Positions 12,240-23,095 of a DNA stretch of 64,000 nt are shown piece by piece; the stretch's first letter is position 1; the number at the start of each line of letters is the position of its first letter. The notes under the pieces were generated by a model. That model ran no database searches. It was not told the DNA's origin and saw nothing but the letters and a program-made list of their open reading frames with translations. The position numbers and the translations under genes are program-made. The stretch is taken from the NCBI GenBank assembly GCA_018873245.2, contig JAEMBT020000004.1:4450573-4514572 (forward strand), read 5' to 3'. Source of the DNA: Archegozetes longisetosus. Its lineage: Eukaryota; Arthropoda; Arachnida; Sarcoptiformes; Trhypochthoniidae.

Positions 12240-13602
12240 CTGAACCAAAGCTCTCAATTTATTTGATAGGCACAATTTTCTTACATCTGAAGATTTTCAG
12301 AGAGCTAATGAACTGGGTCATTGGAGTGATGGATTGGATTGAGTAGTATGGGTTATCAACACAACACCAAATGCAATTCTAACCTTTATGGTGAAGGTTC
12401 TGTTGACGAGCCTTTGAAGGAGAACAAGTATGTAAGTAACAAATAGAACAAAAATCGAGTCTTTCGTCATCAACTGCTTTCTTCAATAGCTGAACCTAAT
12501 ATTTTAGATTAACGAATACACAATTAAATAGCTGGAATTTGATTAGAAGAGGAATCGAGTCTCGTACGAGCTTCTGATTGGTTCTCAATGAAGCAAACCA
12601 ATGTACCACTAAAGAAGTACAACTATTAGAACAGAAAACATAATTCAAATTTTTTCCCTCAGAAACAAGTGATACAAACTATATTGAACTTATCAAAAAT
12701 ATAAAATCTTATTTACAATTCAGAATTGTGAGGTCAGATCCACAAGAAATATCTCTTAGAAGAGGTGTGTTGTTGTTTATACTATTATGTATGAAATTAT
12801 TCACGCGATAGTGTTTGTGCATGAATTTTCGAGATTACATCCATACCAATATACTCACGTTTATTATCATCAAAAGCAAAGTAAGTGAAATTTTTTATAG
12901 GTTTGTTTTTTGAAATAATTAATCTTAATTTAATTATTGTTAAGATGATGAACATGGCTTCTGTAAACTTGATGGTGAACAAAGTGGAGACAGAAATCTT
13001 CCGTTTGACGTAAAAAGTATGGTGTTTTATGAAGAAATGGCTGCTGCCAACGTTCTCGAATTGTGATTATGAGAGCCAAAAGTAAAGTCAAAAGAGATGT
13101 CAAATACATTATGTGCGACTGAACTGGACGCTCAAAGGATAAATACAGTCTATCAGTGTAAGAATATTGGCGTTGAAGTCAGTACGAAATCAGTACAACT
13201 ATGGAACGAACTGACGAGGTTTCAATTAAAGAAGAATAGGAAACAAAAGGTTCTACTTCACTCAAATGGAAATCCTCTTTTGGAACAGCGGATGAAAGTG
13301 GTAATCCGATTCCATTCAAAGAAGTTGAACAACGTTATCCGGTTTATATCTGCCGGAACGAGTCATAAGCTGACGGGGATGTGACAGGATTTCCTGATGT
13401 AGAGACAGAGAAGAGGATGAATTTAAGCAGAATCTATTCTAACAAATTCTAGTTACGTTGAAATAGACTAAATTCTAGCTAAAGTCTACCAAAGAATGCA
13501 GTCTTGGTTGGAAAAGAAAGAATAATGATTTGTATTTTATGAAATGTATCAATGCCTTTAAGTTAAGATCTTGTATTAGCAAAATGCATTTGGTTTGTTT
13601 AA
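12240..13602 (+). pseudogene. Decayed astacin-DM9 gene (copy B)
   Basis: Segments collinear with the neighbouring astacin genes can be followed through the whole interval. A propeptide block reads FLTSEDFQRANEL near 12275-12313, then frame and stops are lost. The zinc-site block reads YEIIHAIVFVHEF near 12790-12830, where the first zinc-ligand histidine is replaced by Tyr. A DVKSMVFYEE block (Met-turn region) lies near 13006-13040. The block YQCKNIG lies near 13151, and the terminal block LYFMKC ending HLVC near 13530-13600. Internal stops, frame changes and loss of the zinc ligand show it is not an active protease. It is closer to copy C than to copy A. Confidence 0.8.
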
Positions 13603-14188
13603 ACTGAACGTTGAACACTGTATTAAAGATTGATCACTAACAAGTTATCGATCATCTGAATGTAAAATTAAAATCGAGTGGTATCTAGTCTTGATTTTTT
13701 GTCTATTATTGATAACTAATACTCAAGTTAAACAAATTTTTAAACTTGACACTCATTTTTTAAATTAAAAGTTGAAAAAATTAGACTCAGAAAGTATACT
13801 TATTTTTGTGAGTATGAATAAACCAATAATAAACCAAAACTATTGAATTCATTTGTTGTATGAAATACTTTTGTGTGGGATTTTCGCTCAAAATTTTGCG
13901 TAATCTCAACTGACAAAACAATTAGAATGACATAATTTATCGTGAGATTAAGTCGAAGGGTTCAATTGGATATTCATAAAATGTATTGAATTTTTAGTTA
14001 GTCATTTCCTTCGATTAAAGCGATAAAAGGATTGACCAATCAGTTATCGGATACATTTGCGGAAGTCAGTGATTAAAACGACAAAAGGTGTGCGTCAAAA
14101 CTTCACAATCTCTGCTTTTTATAAGTATATATGTTCTAAAGATGTGCAGATCAAATATTAAGGCAATACAATTTAATTCACTCGAACT
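13603..14188. promoter_or_regulatory. Upstream region of astacin C
   Basis: A TATA-like string TTTTATAAGTATATA lies at about 14116-14130, roughly 60 bp before the ATG at 14189, which is a reasonable core-promoter position for a short 5' UTR. Nothing else was recognised in the rest of the spacer. Confidence 0.35.
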
Positions 14189-15616
14189 ATGAAGTTTTTA
14201 CTACTGATATCACTTTCGATTTTGAACTCAAGCTCTCAAAATCTTGTGGGAGACAAAAGATTTCTTACAGCTGAGGATTTCAAAAGAGCTAGTGAATTGA
14301 GTGATGAACAAATAGATCGTGGAGTTGGGATCGTCGATACAAAAGCTGAGTTTAATTCTGACTTTTACGGTGGAGATATTGTTAACAAGCCTCCGAGTAA
14401 GAGGAAAGATGTGAGTAACCGATAGGATTAAGGATTACATAAATTGACTTTACTATTAAATGAAAAGTATTTAATATATGATTAGGTTCATGGATATATT
14501 ACTAGATCGTCAGGACGTCATTGGAAAGACGGTCGAGTGCCGTATGAGTTCGTCGATGACTTTACTTATGAAGAGAAATTGCATATCGCCAAAGCCATAC
14601 AATTCTTTAACGAGAAAACATGCATTAAAATAGTTCCGCGCAATTTATCTGATAGAAATTATATTCAATTTGTTAAAAGGAGTTCATGTTCTTCTGAATT
14701 CTTGGGAAGAAAAAAATATGGTCCACAAGAATTATCTCTGGGAAAGAACTGTATTAGACTTGATATAATTGTTCATGAATTGATGCACGCGATTGGGTTT
14801 ATGCATGAGTTTGCGAGACCAGACCGAGATCAATACATTCAAGTCAACTTTGAAAATATAGCTGGAAGTAAGAGAAATAGAAACAAATTTTCAATTTTTG
14901 AAACTATTTTTCGATAAAGTTATTGTTTTTCGCCTAATCACCATTTAGAAGCTAGAACACAGTTCCGTAAACTTAGCGGTGAACTTTTCGGTGATTGGAA
15001 TCTTCCTTTCGATGTAAAAAGTGTTATGTTTTATGAAGAAAATGCTGCCGCAAGAAGACCTGGACTCACAGTCATGAGAGCTCAGAATGGAGAAAAATTG
15101 AGATGTCAACCACATTCATGTCCAACTAAATTAGATATAGATAAAATCAATAAAGTCTATCAATGCAAGAATATTGGTCGCGAATCGAAATCTCTTAGTG
15201 CTCGTTATGAACTTCCAGATAAACAGGAACCAGTCAAAGAAAGTTGTACTTCACTTAAGTGGAAATCCTCTGATCAAGTCGAGAAGCAAATCGATAATCC
15301 GGTTGTGTTCAAAGAAATAGAAGGGAAAAAGCTCTATGTTTGTCGCTCGAGGATATGGATTAATGAATATGTTCTGGGAATGTCCAATCAGTATGGCTGC
15401 AGAGGCACCCAAGCATCGGAATTTTCGTGGAATTTCGCCAATTTTGATATTCTAACAAACCCTGATAATGTTCAAATTGATTGGATATCAGCTGATAGTC
15501 CACCGAAAAATTCTGTTTCGGTTGGAAAGAGGAAAGAACGTGATTTATATGTCATGAAATGCGTGTTTAACTATGATTTCAGATCTTGTCTCAATGTCAA
15601 GTATTTAGTCTGTTAA
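14189..15616 (+). CDS. Secreted astacin metalloprotease with C-terminal DM9/DUF3421-like domain (copy C)
   Basis: Predicted M12A zinc endopeptidase of 423 residues from exons 14189-14410, 14486-14867 and 14949-15616. Exons 1 and 2 have exactly the same lengths (222 and 382 nt) and intron phases as copy A, showing tandem duplication. A signal peptide of about 17 residues is followed by a propeptide with aspartate switch YGGDI (Asp63). The mature domain starts near VHGYITRSSGRHW. The zinc site HELMHAIGFMHE begins at His171, followed by RPDRD; the Met-turn is SVMFY. From about residue 300 to the end lies a DM9/DUF3421-like module: LKW, then NPVVF, GKKLYVCR, YGC, FDILTNP, IDWI, and a second half repeat with DLYVMKC. 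A polyadenylation-type AATAAA follows near 15650. It is tail-to-tail with the serine protease, 147 bp apart. Secretion is inferred; the substrate is unknown. Confidence 0.88.
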
Positions 15617-15763
15617 ACTTAACTGTTAAACCAAAAACTTTAATGATCAAATAAAATTCAATCATATCTAGTCTACGTTGGTGTAATTTATTGAACAATT
15701 TAATAAATTTTTGTTATTTCAAAAATATTTGAGATTTCATAGTGAAATCATTGGTTACTCGAA

Positions 15764-16677
15764 TTAATGATTGGAACTTATAACTTCTTCAATCCAATCA
15801 TTGTAAGCCACAACTTTTGTATAGATATCAGGAAAGCCAGGCCTGGCACAAGCCTTACCCCATGAAATAATACCGAATTGGTACCACTTATCGTTAGACA
15901 TCTTGCACTGAAGCGGTCCACCAGAGTCTCCAGTACAAGTACCCAAACCTCCATCTTTGACACCACCGGCACAAATGCTTGTATTCACATCGATTTTGAA
16001 TCCAAACTTTTCGAAACAAACTGTTGAGTTGACAATAGGCACAACAGCTTCTTGTAAAATAACTTCCGAATTTCCTTCAGCTTTCGGGTAACCCCAACCA
16101 GTAATAACACATTGAACTGAAGATAAATCGACTTTAGTACCGTTAGGCAAACAAATTGGTGTCAGATGTTTATGTGTCTGATTCAAGTCCAAACTTTGGT
16201 TGAGTTTAATTAATGCGATATCATTGAAGGCTCCATGTTCTATTGAATATTTTGGATGTTGTATAATCTATCAAGTTAAAATAATTTAATATTATTTTAT
16301 CCACTAATGGTGAAACAATTTATTTTTCATACTTTTATCACATCAAGTGTCACTTCAGATTTTTCTTTGACGACAGAGTTGTAATCTCCCAGTAATACAG
16401 ACCATCTCGACGGGTCTGTATCGGTTTGTACACAATGTGCTGCAGTCAATATCCAATTCTTATTTATAAGAGTTCCACCACAAGCTTTGAAATATGGTGC
16501 AATTTTCAATAGAAGAGAAGCCATCCATGGCCACGACCCCTGTTTCGCATTGTGTCCTCCTACTATTCTCCAAAAATCAAAATTATCTTTTGGACTAATT
16601 CCACATTCTTCTATGGCATACAAATTAGAAATTAATGTCAAAACAAAAACTAGTTTAGCTTGGAATCGGATTCTCAT
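15764..16677 (-). CDS. Secreted chymotrypsin-family (S1A) serine protease, non-tryptic S1 pocket
   Basis: A 282-residue preproprotease from two exons on the minus strand: 16333-16677 and 15764-16267 (65-nt phase-0 intron, donor GTATGA). The signal peptide is about residues 1-21. A short propeptide with Cys25 precedes the activation site R-IVGG (residues 37-41); Cys25 can pair with the cysteine of PICLP, as in two-chain S1 proteases. The catalytic triad is His81 in TAAHC, Asp131 in NDIAL and Ser230 in GDSGGP. The residue at chymotrypsin position 189 (six before the serine) is Gly rather than the Asp of trypsins. Residues 216 and 226 are also Gly (SWGK, RPGF), which predicts a chymotrypsin- or elastase-like preference. 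Likely an extracellular, possibly digestive or developmental enzyme; mite group-6 allergen-type chymotrypsins are the nearest functional parallel. Confidence 0.9.
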
Positions 16678-17355
16678 TATTTAACACTGGTTTCAATGTT
16701 AACAGTTTCATAAAAAAAACCTTGGATAACCAATATTTATCATTTTGTTAAGAGAAAAGTTTTGCCATAAGCTTAGTTTCACACGGAATCTAGCCTAAAG
16801 TAAAAAATAGATTAGAGGTATACAGATCAAAGAAAACCGAGTCCCGTCCCATTCCGTACCGAAGAAGCTAACTTTTGTGCCGTCCCGTTTTATCCCGTTT
16901 ATCCCATTCCTATATAAACTATCAACCATGATAATTAAATGGTAGTGACGGGTGCAGTGAGTCTTTTTTTTATTATATAATGAAATAATATCCTTGCATG
17001 TGATTCATTTGCAGTATAACCAATGACTGAGTCATTTTTATAATTGAATTTCATAGTAATTTAGTCAGAATTCAAGTCGAAATGTACAGTTGTGTCAGAA
17101 TAAATTCTTGCAGTGAATTACTGATAGGCGGTTAAAAATCGTGTTTCCATTAAAAACACTAAATGTGTAATATCAGAGAAATACAAGTTTTAAAAGTTCA
17201 ATCAAAGCCAAAACTTTCTAACTTTGAGTGAATATAAAGTCAATAATGACTAATATTTAACAAATAACTAGCAAAAGAACATTTTATCACTTGATAATCA
17301 GCTATTCAAGCATAAAATCATTTGAAATAAAATATGAACAAAATTAAATCCTAAA
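16678..17355. other. Intergenic region with a GC-richer CCCGT-repeated patch
   Basis: Holds the presumed promoter of the minus-strand protease. Near 16840-16910, strings such as GTCCCGTCCCATTCC and GTCCCGTTTTATCCCGTTT repeat imperfectly. This looks like a fragment of a dispersed repeat rather than a gene. Confidence 0.35.
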
Positions 17356-17935
17356 ATGGCTCCTCATTCGACTGTTGATGAGAGAGTCCAGATGTTAGAT
17401 CTTTATAAAGTTTGCCATAATTCTAGATTAGTGATTAGAAGTGCGAATCGCAGTCATAGTTATGTCAGATATTGGGTGAAAAGATGGGAAAATGAGGGAC
17501 AGTTATGCGCTAAGTCGGGACGGACTTAAATAACAAAAACCCTACTGCTGAAGAAGACGAAAGATTGCTTCCGATCGCTATAGAAAACCGCAAATTTTTG
17601 CTAAGGCTATTACGGAAAAGTGTGATTTAGACATTTCTCGTCAAACTGTAAGCAAACGACTCGAAGTTTTGGTCCTAAGCGAAGAATAGCTGGTGAAAAG
17701 GAAGAGTTAACTGAGAATCAGGTTCAAAATCGGCTAAATTTCGCTAATTATTATTCGAATCTGACTTTCGAAGATTGGTATAAATTCATATTCACAGGTA
17801 TAAATAATATTTTTATGTCAAAATGTTTGCGATATACCAACCCATGTTATGAAATTTAGATGAAAAGACATGCCAAAGCTATCCAAATGGCAAAGTTCGC
17901 ATGTGGAGATATGATGGCAAAATATTTGAGTCCGA
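17356..17935 (+). pseudogene. Tc1/mariner transposase pseudogene, truncated, with a spliceosomal-type intron
   Basis: Begins with an ATG reading MAPHSTVDERVQMLDLY and a helix-turn-helix region (YVRYWVKRW), then crosses at least two frame changes and several stops. In other frames further blocks continue: NPTAEEDERLL, ISRQTVSKRL, RLNFANYY and FEDWYKFIFT. The canonical FTDEKT block around the first catalytic Asp is split by a 52-nt GT-AG segment (17808-17859), and VRMWRYDGK follows in phase. The sequence ends before the second and third catalytic acids. It is an inactive 5' fragment of a Tc1-like transposase. Confidence 0.7.
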
Positions 17936-18703
17936 TAATTTATTCAGTTTATTAAAGAAATGAATTTAATCAAAAAAATTTGAATTAAAGAAAGTTCCAA
18001 ATGAAAAAATTAGTTACTTAAATAATAACGTCATTATTCATTAATTACAATGATCATTCATCCAATTAGTTAAATTTTTCAAGCTTTAATGTCAAGATTC
18101 TCGAAAAAATCGAATTTTGCATATTTTCTAATTTTTCATTTAATTCGTATAATAAAATAGAAATTTCTCTATTTTCACCAATCGGAGCATTTCATGGTCA
18201 ATTTGCAAAAAGCAAAATTTAAATCCGTTTACCCAGTCAAAACTTATAAAGGTTTTTGTCCCTACATTTAGAATTGAAATCGAGTGTATAAACTTATAAT
18301 AAATTTAGTCATAAAGCAGTTATAAGTTTAGTCATTGAACCTCTGATGCACCAAATTTTAGTCTGACAAAACTATCACTAAATTTAATTTTAAAATGTAT
18401 TATTCAAGGGTATATAAATTGAAAGAAAGTTCTGAACTTTTATCACAAATAACAATTCATTAAATATATAACAAACACATTTAAATATATGTCATTGATT
18501 GGTAAGTTATTATTCATCAAATCTTTTAACAATTTAGGCTTTTACAAGACGGAAGCTCCTGATAGAACTTTAGCTAAAAGCATACGAAACAAAAATCAAA
18601 ATGCATTGATGGTTTAATAATTAAACTTGAATCTATTTTAAAAGATTGACAAAAGTTTATGTGATTTGAAGTCTTTTATCCCCTTTAAATTATAAATTTA
18701 TTC
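17936..18703. other. AT-rich spacer between two Tc1-like remnants
   Basis: No gene was recognised. It contains short A/T-rich inverted segments only, and may be decayed 3' sequence of the preceding transposon. Confidence 0.3.
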
Positions 18704-20096
18704 AGTAACTTTAATCTGTGTATGAACCAAGTCGTATAATCTTTTGACATTATTATGAGTTTTTATTTTAAGATTTATCAAACATAATTAGTTTTAACTT
18801 AAGTTCAACTTTTGTTTCATAGTTCTATATTTATATAAAAACATTTTTGAAATTATTTAATATCTCGTATGTCCACCATTCGCATGAATATTTTTTGCAA
18901 TCTTTGAGGTATTGAATTTATTAAGTTTCTTCGATAATCTGTCCGTTCGCGCATATCATTCTAAGCTCTGCATATCGCCAGGCATAGCTCATCCTCGTTT
19001 GCATAAATTCCATCACTCGAATCTAACCTTCGCTAAGCCACACAAACTTTCTATTGACTGAGTATGTGATAATTTTGGTAGTATCTCAAAAAGTTGATGC
19101 GCAAGAATATTCCGCTCGAACCACTTTCCCACAGTCCTAGCCCTGTGCATTGGTGAATTGTCCTGATAATAGTAGAATTGGCCATCGGGAAAGTGCTCCT
19201 CTATATAAGGTAATACTCTTGTGTCGAGAATGTTGGTATATTTCTTGGCGTCGAATGTGTCTTCAATGCGAGCCAATGGTTCGATAACTTCTGCATGCAT
19301 GAGACCGAAGACAGAGACCTTCTACCAGAATGAACCCTTTGAGCAATATATTTTTCTTCATAAGCTGTTGCAATAGGTCTTCTGACCAAAGTTCTGGTTT
19401 TGTACCCTGTCATGAATGGGGATTCATCGACAATAATGGTTCGGTTTCAAAAACTGAAGTTCAAGTTATTTTGTGCAGAAAGAATTCTTCTGTCCTTGTG
19501 AGCAGTACTTTAATAATTTTTAATTAGCGCAACTCTACAAAAAAGCTTACTTCCTCATAAATGCCTGACAAAAGTCATACTACAGTAACTAGTCTGAGTT
19601 TCAGTTTTTATTTCATTTAATATGGAAAATTTTTAATCGCATGCAAACCTCTATTTAAATTTTCCTCAGAAGTTGTTGCGTGCGGTTTCCCCCTTGGCTT
19701 AATAACATTAACTTCACCCTTATTATGCCATCTTTGATACCATTTATTGACTGTCCTCACGTTTAGCAATAAAGTCAGTGCTATGTCATTACCCGAAAGT
19801 CTAGCTCTACATAAATTAATTATCACATTTCTCTCTTTGATATCAATCGGCTGACCTCTTCTTCAATGAATGTTATTCAAAAATTTCATTATTTAATAAA
19901 TTTACTATTTATTAAACAGAATTAACGTTTTTATCGAAAGTCTAATGCGTTAGCAGTGCTTTACGTGAGTTGATCCTTTAGCATTTTTGAGTTCAAAGTC
20001 TTAAATTAATGTGATTTTTGTGATAACAATTTATCGCTAAAAGATTCATGTCTTATCTCAATTAGTATTGAGTTCATACACAGATTAAAGTTACTA
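18704..20096 (-). mobile_element. Tc1-like transposon with both terminal repeats and decayed transposase
   Basis: The terminal repeats AGTAACTTTAATCTGTGTAT (from 18704) and ATACACAGATTAAAGTTACT (ending about 20095) bound about 1.39 kb, a normal Tc1 length. On the minus strand a decayed transposase can be followed. It has an HTH block NDIALTLLLNVRTVNKWYQR at 19617-19826, a frame-shifted centre (19201-19413), and a C-terminal segment at 19013-19300. That segment contains LARIEDTFDAKKY and the second catalytic Asp in YYQDNSPMHRAR. The usual SPDLNPIE block is mutated to SHTQSIE. Stops and frame shifts make it non-autonomous. The right end carries a TA next to the repeat, as expected for Tc1 insertion; the left end does not. 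Confidence 0.8.
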
Positions 20097-20662
20097 TGTG
20101 TACCATCACTAGCAAGATGTGTGCAATTAAACTTAATAGTAAGTTGATGGCATTAATTTTCTTAATATTTAATATCAGTTAGATCTTCAAAAATTGTTTA
20201 CAAGCTTGAGACACAACAATTACTAAATTAAGATAAATCAAATATTAAGTAAACAATAAACACGAAATTCAAAACACTTCCAAGAAAGACTTTTGTAAAC
20301 AGATATCACAATCTCTAAATAAACAGTTTAATCTTTACATTGACCTCAAATCACCTATTCCATAACTGACGTTGTGAGCACTAATCTGTAAAACAGTTTC
20401 CCGAGTACAAACTCAATGAGTCCACTTCTAGTTCGGCTGGGCTCTCATCGGACTTGTGCTCTATTGGACTAAGGTTAGCCTTTGCCCAACATTTGTATAA
20501 AAGCCTCAAAATTTTAATAAATTCCGTCAGGTTTTCCTTTGTACACAAAAGTGCTGTCTATTTTAATTTCTTTCACTAACTTTTTGTCCCTTTCTAGACG
20601 TAGTTATGGTAGTGCTTCTTGTCGAGCGTTCCCAATAAGTCTCCCTCCTTAAAAATAGCAGA
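20097..20662. other. Intergenic region, no recognisable gene
   Basis: AT-rich until about 20370, then base composition becomes more balanced. No protein family or structured RNA was recognised. Confidence 0.3.
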
Positions 20663-20893
20663 TTGAGTAATTACTTCTCGGCCCTTGGAGCGAAGACTAA
20701 GAACAGGTCTGCGAAAGCGCATATCGCTGACCAACTTAAGTTTTCGGCTCTCGCTCCGGAATTAAAGCATTGTTGCCTTAAGTGTTCCGGACCTGTGATT
20801 CTGAAAATTGAGCCAGCCATAAGCGTCGCCCAGCAACCATTTAGTTCTTTGGCGACGACTCAAACTATTAAGTCATACTCAAAAAATATATAA
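20663..20893 (+). other. GC-richer open frame of unknown origin
   Basis: A 76-codon open frame stands out from its surroundings by balanced base composition and frequent GCG, CGC and CCG triplets. The translation (with SALGAKTKNRSAKAHIADQL and a CCLKCSG motif) was not recognised. It might be a fragment of a retroelement gag region or of a transferred gene. No splice or promoter context was found, and it is followed directly by strings with TATAGTGAA and TTCACTATA that resemble Tigger-like MITE ends (20905-20965). Confidence 0.25.
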
Positions 20894-21159
20894 ACACGGT
20901 CTATCCTGGATATAGTGAACGTATTTGTGTAGTCAAAAGTGTTCACTACAAGCAAGATTCACTATAAACGTCCTTAATGAAAAGCATTCTAAGACTCATT
21001 CAAAATATCAGTTTTATTCTTCAATTATTAATTTTTTATGAAGTCATTTATTTCAAAAAATAATCAGTAATAAGTATATGTTTACAACTTTTGTTTGTTT
21101 TAAGAATCAAAATTTCAGAACTTATTCAGCAGATCATTCATTCATTTTCGTACGTACAA

Positions 21160-21376
21160 CCCCCTTTCGTGAGACTCACTTGAGCCCTGTTACTGAGTGA
21201 GTTTATCGCCGAGAGTGGTAGGGCGGGGTATATGTATAGGGCCAGAGGCGGTTAAAACCATTGATATAGGGTTAGCATATCACTCTCAAAGAAATGTAGC
21301 AACTACTAGATTCGAACTAGGTACCTCCACCCCAAGATTCGACTCGCTGACCATTACACCCCAATGACTCTCTTAT
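21160..21376 (-). repeat. tRNA-derived SINE-like element
   Basis: On the minus strand the head reads like a tRNA internal promoter. An A-box-like TGTAATGGTCAGCGA (complement of about 21344-21358) is followed about 30 bp later by a perfect B box GTTCGAATC (complement of 21309-21317). Flanking arms do not form a full tRNA cloverleaf, so this is not a functional tRNA. A GC-richer body (complement of about 21160-21290, with CCCCGCCCTACCACTCTCGG) follows, as in tRNA-derived SINEs. Its composition differs sharply from the surrounding DNA. Confidence 0.6.
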
Positions 21377-22918
21377 TCAAATCTTATTAATTATTAGCAA
21401 TCTTAGAGAGCGGTTCCCAATATAATCTTAAATGAAATAAATTTTTGAAAGCATGTGTTTTAGTTTTAATTTTGAGCCATATGAATCACAGTGATTCTCT
21501 TCCACTCCTATATCTCTTCCCTATCCCTCGAGTCCTGTTGAATGTCCTCCAGATGTTTAAAAATTTCAACAATTTCCTGGTTGTATAAATTTTTGTCGGC
21601 AAACAATATTGGCATCGATAAAAAGAAATTTATTAAAATCTTTAAACCTGGGATCAGTCTATCGTTCATAATATCCCACTATTGAGCAAACAATTGTTCA
21701 ACAATTCGATCATTATTCTGTTCGTACTTATTTCTTTAATACTTGAATCAAACATATAAATAGCTCTGTATAATGTGATACTAAGTGATCGGGAAGTCAC
21801 GCAAATTCTCATTTAGCTATGAATCGAGTATTGCATGAAAGCCTCTATCGTGGATCACTACGAAAGCGAAAATTACAACTAAAACTATTGCATTTGAATT
21901 AGCATGCCGAACTCTCACCTTTTAAATAACTCTCTCATATTATGAAATTCAATTATTTTGAAAAATATTTAATTGACAGGTAATAAACATCTAAAGCATT
22001 AAAAATAGATTTAATTAAGTATAACACTTATTATTACCTAAAACTCAATATTAAGCTTCCTTTAACTGTTTGCAGTCATAGAGACTTCCGGGCCATTATT
22101 ATTATTCACAGATATATGTGCGACCTCTAATTTTAATCAAGTCAAAATATTTTTTTATATTTTCAAAAAAAGGCAGATCCGATTTGACTGCATTGCACAT
22201 ATATTTCTGGTATTGGCAAAGATACACGACTCAAATGCAATTATTGCTAATCACACAGTCAGATAAAACATGTCCCAAAACGCAAGAGATTTACTATGAA
22301 TTTTACCATAACTCCAATAATAATGAAAAGCAATTCAAAGAAATAGTAATGGAAAGGAAGAGAAGACTGTTAATGAAAAAGAAACAATCGGGTGCGTGCA
22401 TACACCAGAAGGAGAGTCACAACAATTTGATGATAATCGTTCAACACAACTAAGGAAATCAAATCCTTGTCGCAAATGTAAATACAGTCTTCATCATCCA
22501 CTGATAGCTATGCCAACTGAATGTACAGAACAAAGAACGAGCAGTTAACTGAATTGTTGGTAAATCCTATTTATAAACACCATTTTGGTAGATTTTTGAG
22601 AAAGCGTAAATCAGATTCAAGCCTCCAACTTATCATTTAAGAACATCAATCTTAGAAATGTGAAACAAAGAAGCTCGGTAAAAATTAATGAGATAGTCAA
22701 AGAATGCGATAGTCACGATAACAATCGATGGCTAGAAAAATATCAGCCATTTAGCAGTTTTCAATATAGTGATGAATTCCTGAGATTATTTTATTTTCTA
22801 TGCGAGTATTGAAATAGAAAGCGAATAAGTCGACAATGTTCTTCAAAGAGAAATAGAAAAGGTTATGACAATCATCGGACAAAAAAAGTTGCGTCAATTG
22901 TTTAAGATGATTCGACCA
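21377..22918. other. Intergenic DNA with possible transposon debris
   Basis: Several open stretches (22118-22453 plus; a PCRKCKYSLHHP string near 22460) hint at a decayed mobile-element protein with a Cys-rich segment. No family can be named. Nothing else was recognised. Confidence 0.25.
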
Positions 22919-23095
22919 TGATATTAGGTCAAGAACTACCCACATACTATGCACATACTATTGGCATGAGATGTGTTACTTATGCACTAAATCTTCTCAT
23001 AGAAGAACTGTGTAGAATCAGTACCATTTACGCTCCTATAAATAATGCTAAGGTATTTATCAAGAGCATAACAGGATCTAAAACTAAAAAGATCT
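22919..23095 (+). pseudogene. hAT-like transposase fragment
   Basis: A 58-codon open segment starting MILGQELPTYYAHT and ending KTKKI-stop. The core CVTYALNLLIEELCRIS, followed by a segment with AKVFIKS, resembles the 'C-AHxLNLL...DI..I' region of hAT-family transposases that follows the second catalytic Asp. No BED finger or dimerisation domain can be followed nearby, so this is an isolated fragment. Confidence 0.5.

Noticed and set aside
21300-21376. Functional tRNA gene on the minus strand
   Set aside because: A and B boxes are present but acceptor and anticodon stems do not pair into a cloverleaf; better explained as a SINE head.
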